The translations under genes were made by a program, and so were the position numbers. A stretch of DNA of 7,245 bases from JACCXJ01 sp052387115 (GTDB taxonomy: Bacteria > Pseudomonadota > Gammaproteobacteria > JACCXJ01), in NCBI GenBank assembly GCA_052387115.1, contig JBQTJM010000265.1, forward strand, positions 1-7,245. The letters run 5' to 3'. Shown piece after piece: positions 1 to 5,846 of the stretch. The notes beneath the pieces are model-generated. The model saw nothing but the letters and a program-made list of their open reading frames with translations. It was not told the origin of the DNA and did no database searches. Positions within the stretch are counted from its first letter, which is position 1; each line of letters opens with the position of its first letter.

Positions 1-101
1 CGATTCGGCTCCTTGCACGGTTTCCGTTTCTGCGCCGAATTCCTGCCAGGCTGATCGGGATAGGGTTTCGCCCCGAGCACGTGAAGACGCCAGCCGTGTA
101 G
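1..101 (+). CDS. C-terminal end of a probable FAD-dependent oxidoreductase/monooxygenase (partial)
   Basis: The left edge of the window cuts this gene. Reading from base 3, 32 codons are open and end in TAG at 99-101. The tail contains RFPFLRRIPARLIGIG followed by FRPEHV. From memory this resembles the extreme C-terminus of UbiH/PheA-type FAD-binding monooxygenases, where a basic 'R-x-P-x-L-R-R-x-P-A-R' stretch precedes 'G-x-x-P-E-H-V'. No FAD-binding or catalytic motif lies inside the window, so the product name rests on this tail alone. The other forward frame ends at base 54 and gives a less protein-like tail. The gene converges on the GAF gene, with 33 bases between the two stop codons and no obvious T-tract terminator there. 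Confidence 0.5.
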   Translation, partial: IRLLARFPFLRRIPARLIGIGFRPEHVKTPAV

Positions 102-134
102 TCGGAGCGCGAAATCTACTCGAGGCGTCGGGTA

Positions 135-644
135 TTACCTGGCGACATCTTCCGACGAACGGGACCTGCCCATCGCCGAGCTCAGGGCGCCCGCAAGCTG
201 GGCCGCAAGTGTGACGAGAAAGGCCACCTCATCCTTATCGAAGAGCTGTCGTGCGCGCCGCTGTATGCACAGCACGCCCAGCAGCTTACGAAAATGCACG
301 AGCGGCACCCCGAGGAAGCTGTGGTAGCGTTCTTCTCCCGTCTCAGGGACAAAGCGGTAGGCTGGGTGATCGGCTGCGTTCTCTAGATTGACCAGTTCCT
401 GACTGGCTGCAACCAGGCCGATGAGACCCTGTTTAGGGGACAGATGGACCCTGCCGACCGACTCGGGATTGAATCCATCGGACGCCATGAGGACATAGCG
501 ATCGGTGGTTGCGTTTTTCAAATAGACGGAACATGCATCAACAGCCATCGCTTCCTTGACCCGGCGCACGATGATAACGAGGGCGTCGTGGAGGTTGGGC
601 GCCTCATTGACTTGTTGAACGATTCGTTGCAGAATGCCGAGCAT
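135..644 (-). CDS. Standalone GAF-domain protein resembling the N-terminal sensor of PtsP (EI-Ntr)
   Basis: This is a 169-residue soluble protein made almost entirely of one GAF domain (about residues 5-155). Features include CSVYL at 38-42, GLIGLVAAS at 73-81, FLGVPL at 110-115 and LLGVLCIQ at 121-128. The start MLGILQRIV and the motif order resemble the GAF domain that opens PtsP, the first phosphotransferase of the nitrogen PTS. PtsP is about 750 residues; here the protein stops after the GAF domain, and the 134 bases beyond show no sign of the EI phosphotransfer domains. The ATG at 644 is chosen because AAGGA lies 9 bases upstream and because it matches the PtsP start. The frame runs open to 845, but the extra residues do not look like GAF sequence. 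It is divergent from the RRM-STAS pair. The ligand is unknown; PtsP GAF is linked to glutamine/2-oxoglutarate sensing, and whether this copy shares that is inference. Confidence 0.85.
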   Translation of the reverse strand: MLGILQRIVQQVNEAPNLHDALVIIVRRVKEAMAVDACSVYLKNATTDRYVLMASDGFNPESVGRVHLSPKQGLIGLVAASQELVNLENAADHPAYRFVPETGEERYHSFLGVPLVHFRKLLGVLCIQRRARQLFDKDEVAFLVTLAAQLAGALSSAMGRSRSSEDVAR

Positions 645-669
645 CAAACGATGTCCTTGGGCTGGTCCG

Positions 670-704
670 ATTATATCTGATTCTATAAAATAAGCTATCG
701 TCAA
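670..704 (-). promoter_or_regulatory. Possible promoter of the GAF gene
   Basis: On the minus strand a perfect TATAAT (675-670) sits about 26 bases before the GAF start codon, preceded by an AT-rich stretch and TTGACG (704-699). The spacing between the boxes is 23 bases, too long for a normal sigma-70 pair. Either the -10 works with a poor -35, or this is a coincidence. A transcript from it would have a leader of roughly 20 bases that includes the AAGGA ribosome site. Confidence 0.35.
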
Positions 705-1038
705 ATAGGGGTCCTGATGCCACGGGGTACGTAGAGGTCGGCATTCGGAGCAGGGTGCGAATGCACCTGTGCCGGTCAAGATGCAGCGACGGGCAGGCAC
801 ATGGATGCAACAGCTCGCGGTCCCATCAAGCTCAGGTTGCATCACCCCGCAGCCCCGGCGCCCACCGGGAACCCGGCCAGCCCAAACGACATAGGTGCGG
901 AAACAGCTTGATCAAGCGATCCAGACGTGATAGCCTACACCGCGTTGAAGTGTCGTACCCCAGGGCGTTTGATGACCCTTTTCGCGGAATAGCGTTTCCG
1001 ATCATCGCTCCTCCCTGAATCTCTCGTCCAATACCCTC

Positions 1039-1140
1039 GGCTCCGCATTGGAGCCACACAGCGACACAGGCCGTCCGACTAATACAGTCGGAGGCCCCTG
1101 ATTTAATGTGCCCGCTATCGAGGCGGGTATGGAGGCATAC
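1039..1140 (+). promoter_or_regulatory. Structured 5' leader of the RRM gene, with the ribosome site inside a hairpin
   Basis: Four perfect or near-perfect stem-loops occur in about 100 bases. They are GGCTCC/GGAGCC (1039-1055), GGCC-gt-CCGACT/AGTCGG-a-GGCC (1069-1096), CCCGC/GCGGG (1111-1127) and GTATG-gagg-CATAC (1127-1140). The last stem encloses the Shine-Dalgarno GGAGG (1131-1135), which lies 9 bases before the ATG at 1145. The third and fourth stems share G1127, so they abut or compete. None is followed by a T-tract, so none looks like an intrinsic terminator. Each of three GGA triplets (1050, 1090, 1131) falls in or next to a hairpin, a pattern also seen in targets of CsrA/RsmA. A role in translational control is inferred, and it requires that the transcript start upstream of this region. 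Confidence 0.45.
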
Positions 1141-1144
1141 GCCA

Positions 1145-1456
1145 ATGTCCAAGAATATTTACGTAGGAAATTTGTCCCTCGGCACGACCCAAGAGGAAAT
1201 CCACAAGTTGTTCCAACAGTATGGCGAAATCCACTCGGTTGATCTCATAACCGATCGGTATTCCGGTGAATCCCTCGGATTTGCCTTCGTTCATATGCCC
1301 GACCAAGGAGCCCGAGGGGCTATCGTGGAGCTCAATTCCAAAGAGGTACGTGGCTGCAATATAAGAGTCAACGAAGCGAAACCACGCCAAACGATCGCTT
1401 TCGAGCCGCGCCGCGCTCAGCCACCCCCGATCGGAACGAGCTCAAAGCAGGCATAA
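1145..1456 (+). CDS. Small RNA-binding protein with a single RRM domain
   Basis: The protein has 103 residues and one RNA recognition motif (about residues 3-80). RNP2 is IYVGNL (5-10) and RNP1 is LGFAFVHM (44-51). The RNA-stacking aromatics Y6, F46 and F48 are kept, but the Lys/Arg that normally opens RNP1 is Leu. The tail (81-103) is rich in Arg, Pro, Ser and Gln and is probably disordered. Size and layout match bacterial Rbp-type proteins, which bind RNA in the cytoplasm and are often induced by cold or other stress. The start at 1145 is favoured over an upstream ATG at 1106 because it gives the canonical MSKNIYVGNL opening and has GGAGG 9 bases upstream. The STAS gene follows 4 bases after the stop. 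The hairpin-rich leader suggests post-transcriptional control, possibly by the protein itself. Confidence 0.92.
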   Translation: MSKNIYVGNLSLGTTQEEIHKLFQQYGEIHSVDLITDRYSGESLGFAFVHMPDQGARGAIVELNSKEVRGCNIRVNEAKPRQTIAFEPRRAQPPPIGTSSKQA

Positions 1457-1460
1457 CACA

Positions 1461-1835
1461 ATGGGACCTATTCATACATTCGTGGACAGCGGCGTCCTGA
1501 GGGTCATGGTGACAGGCCCATTTGACATGCGTCTGGTCTTCGACCTTTGGCAGACCTGCCAACTGGAACACAATCGATACCATACTTACCTCTTTGATCT
1601 CGGCGGGGTACGGGAGCTGCGCGATTCCGGCCTTGCCTGGTTGAGGGTGTTCAATAGACGGGCAGCCAAGGCGGGAGCTGGCATCCTCTTGATGAATTGC
1701 CGGCCGGGGATTGCCAAGCGATGCGTCTCAGCCGGCTTAAAGATCGGATTGGTGGCGCCGCATCTTGCTGCACATGCGGCTACCGCACATAACCGCGGTG
1801 TGGGGCCGAAAGGCACGGCTGTGATGGACGGATAG
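1461..1835 (+). CDS. STAS-domain protein (anti-sigma-factor antagonist-like)
   Basis: The protein has 124 residues with a STAS fold over about residues 4-100. It has the central strand YLFDLGGV (43-50), the switch loop RDSGLAWL (54-61), then AAKAGAGILLMN (68-79) and an AGL helix end (91-93). In SpoIIAA-type antagonists the loop reads D-S-S-G-L and the Ser before Gly is phosphorylated by an anti-sigma kinase. Here that Ser is S56, preceded by Asp rather than Ser. The site therefore looks usable, but this is unproven. The C-terminal 25 residues are Ala/Gly/His-rich and outside the domain. The start lies 4 bases after the RRM stop, with only a weak CAGG ribosome site, so translation is probably coupled to the RRM gene. 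No anti-sigma kinase or phosphatase is visible in the window, so the partner is unknown. Confidence 0.85.
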   Translation: MGPIHTFVDSGVLRVMVTGPFDMRLVFDLWQTCQLEHNRYHTYLFDLGGVRELRDSGLAWLRVFNRRAAKAGAGILLMNCRPGIAKRCVSAGLKIGLVAPHLAAHAATAHNRGVGPKGTAVMDG

Positions 1836-1853
1836 ATTGGGCCGGGGTAAGTC

Positions 1854-1876
1854 TATACTGCCTATCAAGCAGTATA
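1854..1876. terminator. Hairpin between the convergent STAS and M48 genes
   Basis: A perfect 8-bp stem, TATACTGC/GCAGTATA, encloses a 7-base loop 18 bases after the STAS stop. It sits where two genes converge, so a role in ending transcription is plausible. However, no T-tract follows on either strand and the stem is only moderately GC-rich. It is not a classical intrinsic terminator. Confidence 0.3.
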
Positions 1877-1889
1877 ACGGTCGTAGGTC

Positions 1890-1968
1890 GTAGGTTGGGC
1901 TGACCAGAGGGAAGCCCAACAAGAGCATCTGCCGCAAATGTTGGGCTTCGTACCTCGGCCCAACCTAC
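1890..1968. repeat. Palindromic repeat element of the GTAGGTTGGGC type
   Basis: The outer arms GTAGGTTGGGC (1890-1900) and GCCCAACCTAC (1958-1968) are perfect 11-bp inverted repeats. A second perfect pair lies inside: GAAGCCCAACA (1911-1921) with TGTTGGGCTTC (1939-1949). Each half can also fold alone (GTTGGGCT/AGCCCAAC, 1894-1920; GTTGGGC/GCCCAAC, 1940-1964). From memory, very similar elements are dispersed in intergenic positions of many proteobacterial genomes, like REP/MITE-type repeats. The left edge shows a tandem TCGTAGG duplication (1881-1894). The right arm overlaps the last bases of the M48 gene and provides its TAG stop. Confidence 0.8.
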
Positions 1969-3284
1969 CGGTACTCTTTCTCGGACAGCACGTAGGTGAC
2001 GCGATCTTTGATCGTCGGGTGGTCGTAGAGCCAAAACTCGATGAACGGAGAAGGATCCGGGTTACTCAGGTTATTGGCCGCCAGCTTTTCGAAGGCTTTG
2101 GCCGCGGCCACGCGGTCTTCCGTCATGGTCAGCCCGTACTCGTCGGCCTTGTGCTCGAAGTAGCGCCCCATGCCGGCGAATGCCGGTTGAAAGAGAAAAC
2201 CGATCACCGAGAAGAGGAAAAGGATAAGTGGCAGGCTGGCAAAATCCGCCAGGCTGTCGAATCCCCAGCGATCCTTGTTGCGCGTCAAGAGGACGCCGCT
2301 GATCCGGTGGACCAGGTACGCCGCCAGGAAGACGAAGGCCGTCACTAATCCGACGCCGATCCAGACGTGGTGCATGACGTAGTGCCCGATCTCATGGCTC
2401 ATGACAAACAGAATCTCCTCGTGCTCCATATCCTTCAGGATCGTGTCGTAAAGCACGATGCGCTTGGTGCCGAAGAGCCCCGTGACGTACGCGTTGTACT
2501 TCTTGCTCTGCTTGGACGCGTCGACCTCAAAAATGTCACTGTCGGGAATACCGGCCCGGTCGGCGAGCGCCAGAATCTTGGTCTTGAGCGCCTGGTCCGA
2601 GAGCGGGCTGAACTTGTTGAACATCGGCGCGATCACAATGGGAGCGATCACGATGAGGAAGGCCGCGATGGGGGCGGTGCACGCTCCCGCCCAGAGCCAC
2701 CATCGCCTGGGGGACCGACGGATGGTGAGGTAAAGAAGCCAGAGGAGTAACAGCCCGACCACGAAGCCTATGGCTTCGCCCTTCATGAGCTCGCCGAACC
2801 ACTGCCCGAAGCTCTGGTTGGAGTGTTGGTACTGGTGTTCGAGCGCGTATCCGGAGTAGTACGTGAAGGGAAAGTCGGCGGCCAGTACGATCAGGTTGAA
2901 GGCGAGTAGATACAGAGCCAGCACAAAGAAACGCCTTTTGCCCAAGCGCATGGCCCAGGCGCGGATTTTGGCCGAGCTTCTTGTGACCAAGAACAGGATC
3001 AGGATCAAAAACAGGTAGAACGTGGTGACGAAATACAGGACATTCTTGGTCTCGGAGTAGGCGATAGCCTGGGCGCGCCGCTCGGGGGTCATCTCCCCCC
3101 AGCCGGGGTCGGTCCAGGGGGTGGGATGTGTCGTCAAGCTGTCGTTGTGTATCTCCTGGCCATCACTAGGCGCTGCTGCCGTTTCAACTGGCGTATCAGC
3201 TATGGCCGCTCCGGTGATCAGGATGAAGGCGCCTAGCGCGGCGCTTAGGAGTCTCACCAGCCGAGAATCGATCATGAGTTTCAT
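1965..3284 (-). CDS. Membrane zinc metalloprotease, M48 family, Ste24/CAAX-endopeptidase-like
   Basis: The 439-residue protein belongs to the Ste24-type M48 proteases, which cleave membrane or misfolded proteins within the inner membrane. The zinc site is clear: HEIGH at 297-301 gives two His ligands and the catalytic Glu, and E377 in EHKAD (377-381) gives the third ligand. The C-terminal HPTIKDRV (422-429) matches the conserved end of Ste24 enzymes. Hydrophobic segments lie near 82-101, 118-138, 171-188, 197-221, 307-326 and 351-370. Residues 1-30 look like a cleavable signal peptide ending in AIA|D, followed by a polar stretch before the first membrane segment. The ATG at 3284 is favoured by GAGGA 5 bases upstream; an ATG three codons later has poorer spacing. 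The stop codon lies in the flanking palindromic repeat. The gene is on the same strand as the transporter operon but 286 bases away, so probably transcribed on its own. The substrate is not predictable. Confidence 0.92.
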   Translation of the reverse strand: MKLMIDSRLVRLLSAALGAFILITGAAIADTPVETAAAPSDGQEIHNDSLTTHPTPWTDPGWGEMTPERRAQAIAYSETKNVLYFVTTFYLFLILILFLVTRSSAKIRAWAMRLGKRRFFVLALYLLAFNLIVLAADFPFTYYSGYALEHQYQHSNQSFGQWFGELMKGEAIGFVVGLLLLWLLYLTIRRSPRRWWLWAGACTAPIAAFLIVIAPIVIAPMFNKFSPLSDQALKTKILALADRAGIPDSDIFEVDASKQSKKYNAYVTGLFGTKRIVLYDTILKDMEHEEILFVMSHEIGHYVMHHVWIGVGLVTAFVFLAAYLVHRISGVLLTRNKDRWGFDSLADFASLPLILFLFSVIGFLFQPAFAGMGRYFEHKADEYGLTMTEDRVAAAKAFEKLAANNLSNPDPSPFIEFWLYDHPTIKDRVTYVLSEKEYR

Positions 3285-3570
3285 GGACGTCCTCAGATAA
3301 GCAGAGTCGAGCCCATTGTTAGTTGAAATTCAAAGCGGCCGCGCCTGCCCGCTGAAAGACTCGCGGCGGCGGACTGATTCCGGTCTTCGAGCTCGGAGGA
3401 TAGGAGATTCAACGCGGGCTTGCAATGAAGGGTGCTTGGTCGGACGCGGTCTGAAAGGGGTCCGGCGAGTCGAATCGCAGTGCTCCGGCCCCCCGACAGG
3501 AATGGCCGGGATCCAGCGGCCGGAACTGACGATCCCCCATGACGGGGCGAATCGTAACGCACCAGCCCGC
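3285..3570. other. Intergenic region between the transporter operon and the M48 gene
   Basis: No recognisable gene is present. A minus-strand frame (3574-3293, TTG start) is open across nearly the whole gap, but its Ser/Arg/Gly-rich product shows no domain and no ribosome site. Near the transporter end there are inverted repeats TCCGGCC/GGCCGGA (3483-3489 with 3518-3524) and a CCCC/GGGG hairpin around 3534-3547. These could slow or end transcription, but neither has a T-tract. No clear promoter for the M48 gene is visible; a small TTGAAATTCAA palindrome lies at 3323-3333, about 40 bases before its start. Confidence 0.55.
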
Positions 3571-5082
3571 TCAATCCTCCGACGTGAGCCTGAGCCCGCG
3601 CGGCACCAGGGCGCGCTCGGCGAGATCGAAGAGCCCCTGTACCAGGAGCGCGAGCAGGGCCGCCGGCACCGCGCCCTCGAGCACGAGCCCCACGTCGTCG
3701 AGGCGGATGCCGGTGAGGATGGGCTGCCCGAGCCCGCCCGCACCGATGAGCGCCCCGAGGGTAGCGGTCCCGACGTTGATCACCGCCGCGCTCTTGATGC
3801 CGGCCAGGATCGAGCCTCCCGCCATGGGCAGCTCCACGAGCCGCAGGATGGCCATCGGCGGCAGGCCCAGCGCTTCCGCCGACTCGCGCACGGCGCCGGG
3901 GATGCTCGCCAGTCCCGCGTGCGTGTTGCGCACGATGGGGAGCAGGCTGTAGAGGAACAAAGCCACCGTGGCCGGGATGGCCCCGATCCCGAGGAGCGGG
4001 ATCATAAAGACCAGGAGCGCCAGCGAGGGGATGGTCTGGATCACGCCGACCACGGCGAGCACCGCCTGGCCCAAGCGCGGGTACCGGAAGGCCACGACCC
4101 CGAGCGGGACCGCCACCGCGATCGCGAGGGCCAGCGACACGCCGACGAGCTCCAGGTGCTCCGCCGTGTACCCCAGGATGCGGGCCATCCGTCCTACGGC
4201 GGCGGGGGGTGCCGCGATCCCGCGCCTCGCGAGAAAGAAAGTCGCCGCGGCGCTCTCCGACAGACCGCCACCCTGGGCGCGGCCGTTCAGGTCCGCCATG
4301 GTCGCGGTGTCGATGGCGCCTTCGAGACGCGCGATGGCCCGGAACGCGGCCAGCCAGCGCCCCGGCGCCTCCGCGCGATACACCAGGACCGCGTCGTAGC
4401 GCGGGAAGTGCCCCAGATCATCGCGCAACAGGCGCAGCCCGTACCGGCGGATCTGGGGATCGGTGGTGTAAACGTCGGTCACGTCGAGGGCCCCCGAGGC
4501 GAGTCCCCGGTAAGCGAGATCGTGCTCCAGTCCGCGCACCTCGCGCTGGGGCAGGCGGTAGCGCTCGGAGAGGCTCGGCCACCCCTCACGCCGGTTCATG
4601 AACTCGCTGCTGAAACCGAGGCGCAGCGCCGGGTGCTGCCGGAGATCGGAGATCGAGCGCACCCCGAGCCGCCCGGCGAGCGCCTCGGGCATGGCCAGGG
4701 CGTAGCCGTTGTCGAAGCCGAGCGGCGCGGACAGCACCAAGCCGCGCGCCGCCAGGCGCTCGCGCAGCCATGTCTCGGAGGGCGGCCCGGCGGCGGGTCG
4801 CTCGCCGGACAGGATCTCCTCGACGAGGGTGCCCGTGTACTCGGGGTAGACGTCGATCTCGCCCGTCTCGAGCGCATTCCACACCAGCCGCGTCCCGCCG
4901 AGGCCCGCCCGGTGCTCGACCGGGACGCCAGCCGCGCGCGCCGCCTGCGCCACGATCTCCCCCAGGATCACGGATTCGGTGAACGACTTCGATCCCACGC
5001 GCAGGGCGGCCTCCGCGGCGACCCCGTCAGGCCCGCCGACGAGGAAGAGCGCCACCGCGGCGACACGGCTCCATCCCGTCAA
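3571..5082 (-). CDS. ABC importer fusion: substrate-binding domain plus permease, glycine betaine/choline (OpuAC/ProW-like) class
   Basis: The 503-residue protein joins two parts of a quaternary-amine-type ABC importer. Residues 1-23 look like a signal peptide ending near VAA. Residues 27-290 are an OpuAC-type binding domain with VGSKSFTESVILGE (29-42), GEIDVYPEYTGT (74-85) and VTDVYTTD (201-208); its aromatic residues suit an aromatic cage for a quaternary ammonium ligand. Residues 310-490 form the permease, with about five membrane helices, LLPIVRNT (380-387) and the ATPase-contact EAA loop (400-429, including VELPMAGGSILAGI at 416-429). The order is binding domain first, the reverse of characterised permease-first fusions such as BusAB and EgtU. 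The TTG start at 5082 overlaps the ATPase stop as TTGA, implying translational coupling. The start is not certain; a GTG nine codons later would shorten the signal peptide. Betaine, choline, carnitine or ergothioneine are all possible ligands. G+C is high (47/60 at 4621-4680). Confidence 0.9.
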   Translation of the reverse strand: MTGWSRVAAVALFLVGGPDGVAAEAALRVGSKSFTESVILGEIVAQAARAAGVPVEHRAGLGGTRLVWNALETGEIDVYPEYTGTLVEEILSGERPAAGPPSETWLRERLAARGLVLSAPLGFDNGYALAMPEALAGRLGVRSISDLRQHPALRLGFSSEFMNRREGWPSLSERYRLPQREVRGLEHDLAYRGLASGALDVTDVYTTDPQIRRYGLRLLRDDLGHFPRYDAVLVYRAEAPGRWLAAFRAIARLEGAIDTATMADLNGRAQGGGLSESAAATFFLARRGIAAPPAAVGRMARILGYTAEHLELVGVSLALAIAVAVPLGVVAFRYPRLGQAVLAVVGVIQTIPSLALLVFMIPLLGIGAIPATVALFLYSLLPIVRNTHAGLASIPGAVRESAEALGLPPMAILRLVELPMAGGSILAGIKSAAVINVGTATLGALIGAGGLGQPILTGIRLDDVGLVLEGAVPAALLALLVQGLFDLAERALVPRGLRLTSED

Positions 5083-5846
5083 GGGGGACCACCGTCGAAG
5101 CGCCGCTGCGCCCGGATGAAACGGGTGACGAAGGGATCGGCCGGCGTGTTCAACAGGTCCTCGAGGACTCCCCGCTGAACGATCCGACCGTCACGTATCA
5201 ATACGATCTCGTGGCCGAAGAAGGCCGCCTCGGCGAGGTCGTGGGTGACCATCACCACGGACTTGCCGAGCGAGCGGAACACCTCCGCCAGGTCCTCCTG
5301 GAGCTCGGCCCGCACCAGCGGATCGAGGGACCCGAGCGGCTCATCGAGGAGCAGGACCTCCGGGTCGAGCATGAGCGCGCGCATGAGGCCGACGCGCTGC
5401 CGCTGCCCACCGGAGAGCTGTGCCGGGTAGCGCGCCAGGGCCTCGCCGGGGAAGCGGGTCAGGGTCGTGAGGCCATCGAGGCGCCCCCGTATCCGGGCCG
5501 CGTCCCAGCCGAGGTAGCGGGCCATGAGGGACACATTGCCGGCGGCGCTCAGGTGTGGAAACAGGCCGCCGTCCTGCACCACATAGCCCATCGCCCGGCG
5601 TAGCTCGCGGACGTTGTGGGGCGCGAGCTCGACGCCGCGGAAGCACACCGAGCCGGCGTCGGGCCGGAGCAGTCCCAGCATCAGGCGCAGCAGGGTGCTC
5701 TTCCCGCAGCCGCTCGGACCGATGAGGACCATGCTCCGGCCGCGTGCCACCGCCAAGGTGGTCGGCGCCAGGACCGAGACCCTGCCGAACGACTTCGAGA
5801 CCTCACGAAGCTCCAGGACGGTTGCGCCGCTCGGCATGGCCCGCAT
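5079..5846 (-). CDS. ABC transporter ATP-binding protein of the glycine betaine/choline-class importer
   Basis: The 255-residue cytoplasmic ATPase powers the importer whose binding/permease fusion is encoded immediately downstream. All core motifs are intact: Walker A GPSGCGKST (43-51), Q-loop Q91, signature LSGGQ (144-148), Walker B VLLLDEP (164-170), D-loop SLDP (173-176) and switch His H202. The sequence resembles ProV/OpuCA/OsmV ATPases, but the protein ends about 50 residues after the switch His region, with no CBS domains. Those domains sense ionic strength in osmoregulated OpuA systems. The frame is open to 5936, but ATG at 5846 is preferred because AGGAG lies 5 bases upstream. ATGs at 5849 and 5837 have spacings of 2 and 14 bases. 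The stop TGA overlaps the TTG start of the fusion gene. A long inverted repeat lies about 50-125 bases upstream of the start. Confidence 0.92.
   Translation of the reverse strand: MRAMPSGATVLELREVSKSFGRVSVLAPTTLAVARGRSMVLIGPSGCGKSTLLRLMLGLLRPDAGSVCFRGVELAPHNVRELRRAMGYVVQDGGLFPHLSAAGNVSLMARYLGWDAARIRGRLDGLTTLTRFPGEALARYPAQLSGGQRQRVGLMRALMLDPEVLLLDEPLGSLDPLVRAELQEDLAEVFRSLGKSVVMVTHDLAEAAFFGHEIVLIRDGRIVQRGVLEDLLNTPADPFVTRFIRAQRRFDGGPP

Larger units (their letters stand above)
645..1144. other. Divergent intergenic region between the GAF and RRM genes
   Basis: I see no convincing gene in these 500 bases. Short open frames occur on both strands, but none has a recognisable domain or a good ribosome site. 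The left end holds the possible GAF promoter. A perfect 12-base palindrome, GCTTGATCAAGC, lies at 906-917 and could be a protein-binding site. The right end (1039 onward) is a chain of hairpins leading to the RRM start. I could not identify a clear promoter for the RRM gene. Confidence 0.6.

Noticed and set aside
645..845. N-terminal extension of the GAF protein to 845
   Set aside because: The 67 extra residues do not resemble any domain. They cover the TATAAT-like promoter, and the ATG at 644 has a good AAGGA ribosome site and matches the PtsP start.
755..1018. 87-codon plus-strand frame in the GAF/RRM gap
   Set aside because: No ribosome site, no recognisable domain, and biased Arg/Ser/His/Pro composition; best treated as non-coding.
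1106..1144. Upstream ATG giving 13 extra residues to the RRM protein
   Set aside because: It lacks a ribosome site and lies in the hairpin leader, whereas ATG 1145 has GGAGG at 9 bases and gives the canonical RRM opening.
1965..2750. Plus-strand frames of 127-136 codons opposite the M48 gene
   Set aside because: They are antisense shadows of a protease gene that has its full zinc-site motifs on the minus strand.
3483..3547. Intrinsic terminator after the transporter operon
   Set aside because: Inverted repeats are present but no T-tract follows on the minus strand, so an intrinsic terminator cannot be claimed.
3293..3574. 93-codon minus-strand frame filling the gap between the transporter fusion and the M48 gene, with a TTGA overlap like that of the real operon
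   Set aside because: The product is Ser/Arg/Gly-rich with no hydrophobic core, no domain and no ribosome site. The neat boundaries are probably chance; a test for codon conservation could revive it.
3316..5178. 620-codon plus-strand open frame
   Set aside because: It is antisense to the whole binding-protein/permease gene and part of the ATPase gene. The product is a low-complexity Arg/Gly/His/Glu/Pro-rich chain with no domain, as expected from the opposite strand of G+C-rich coding DNA.
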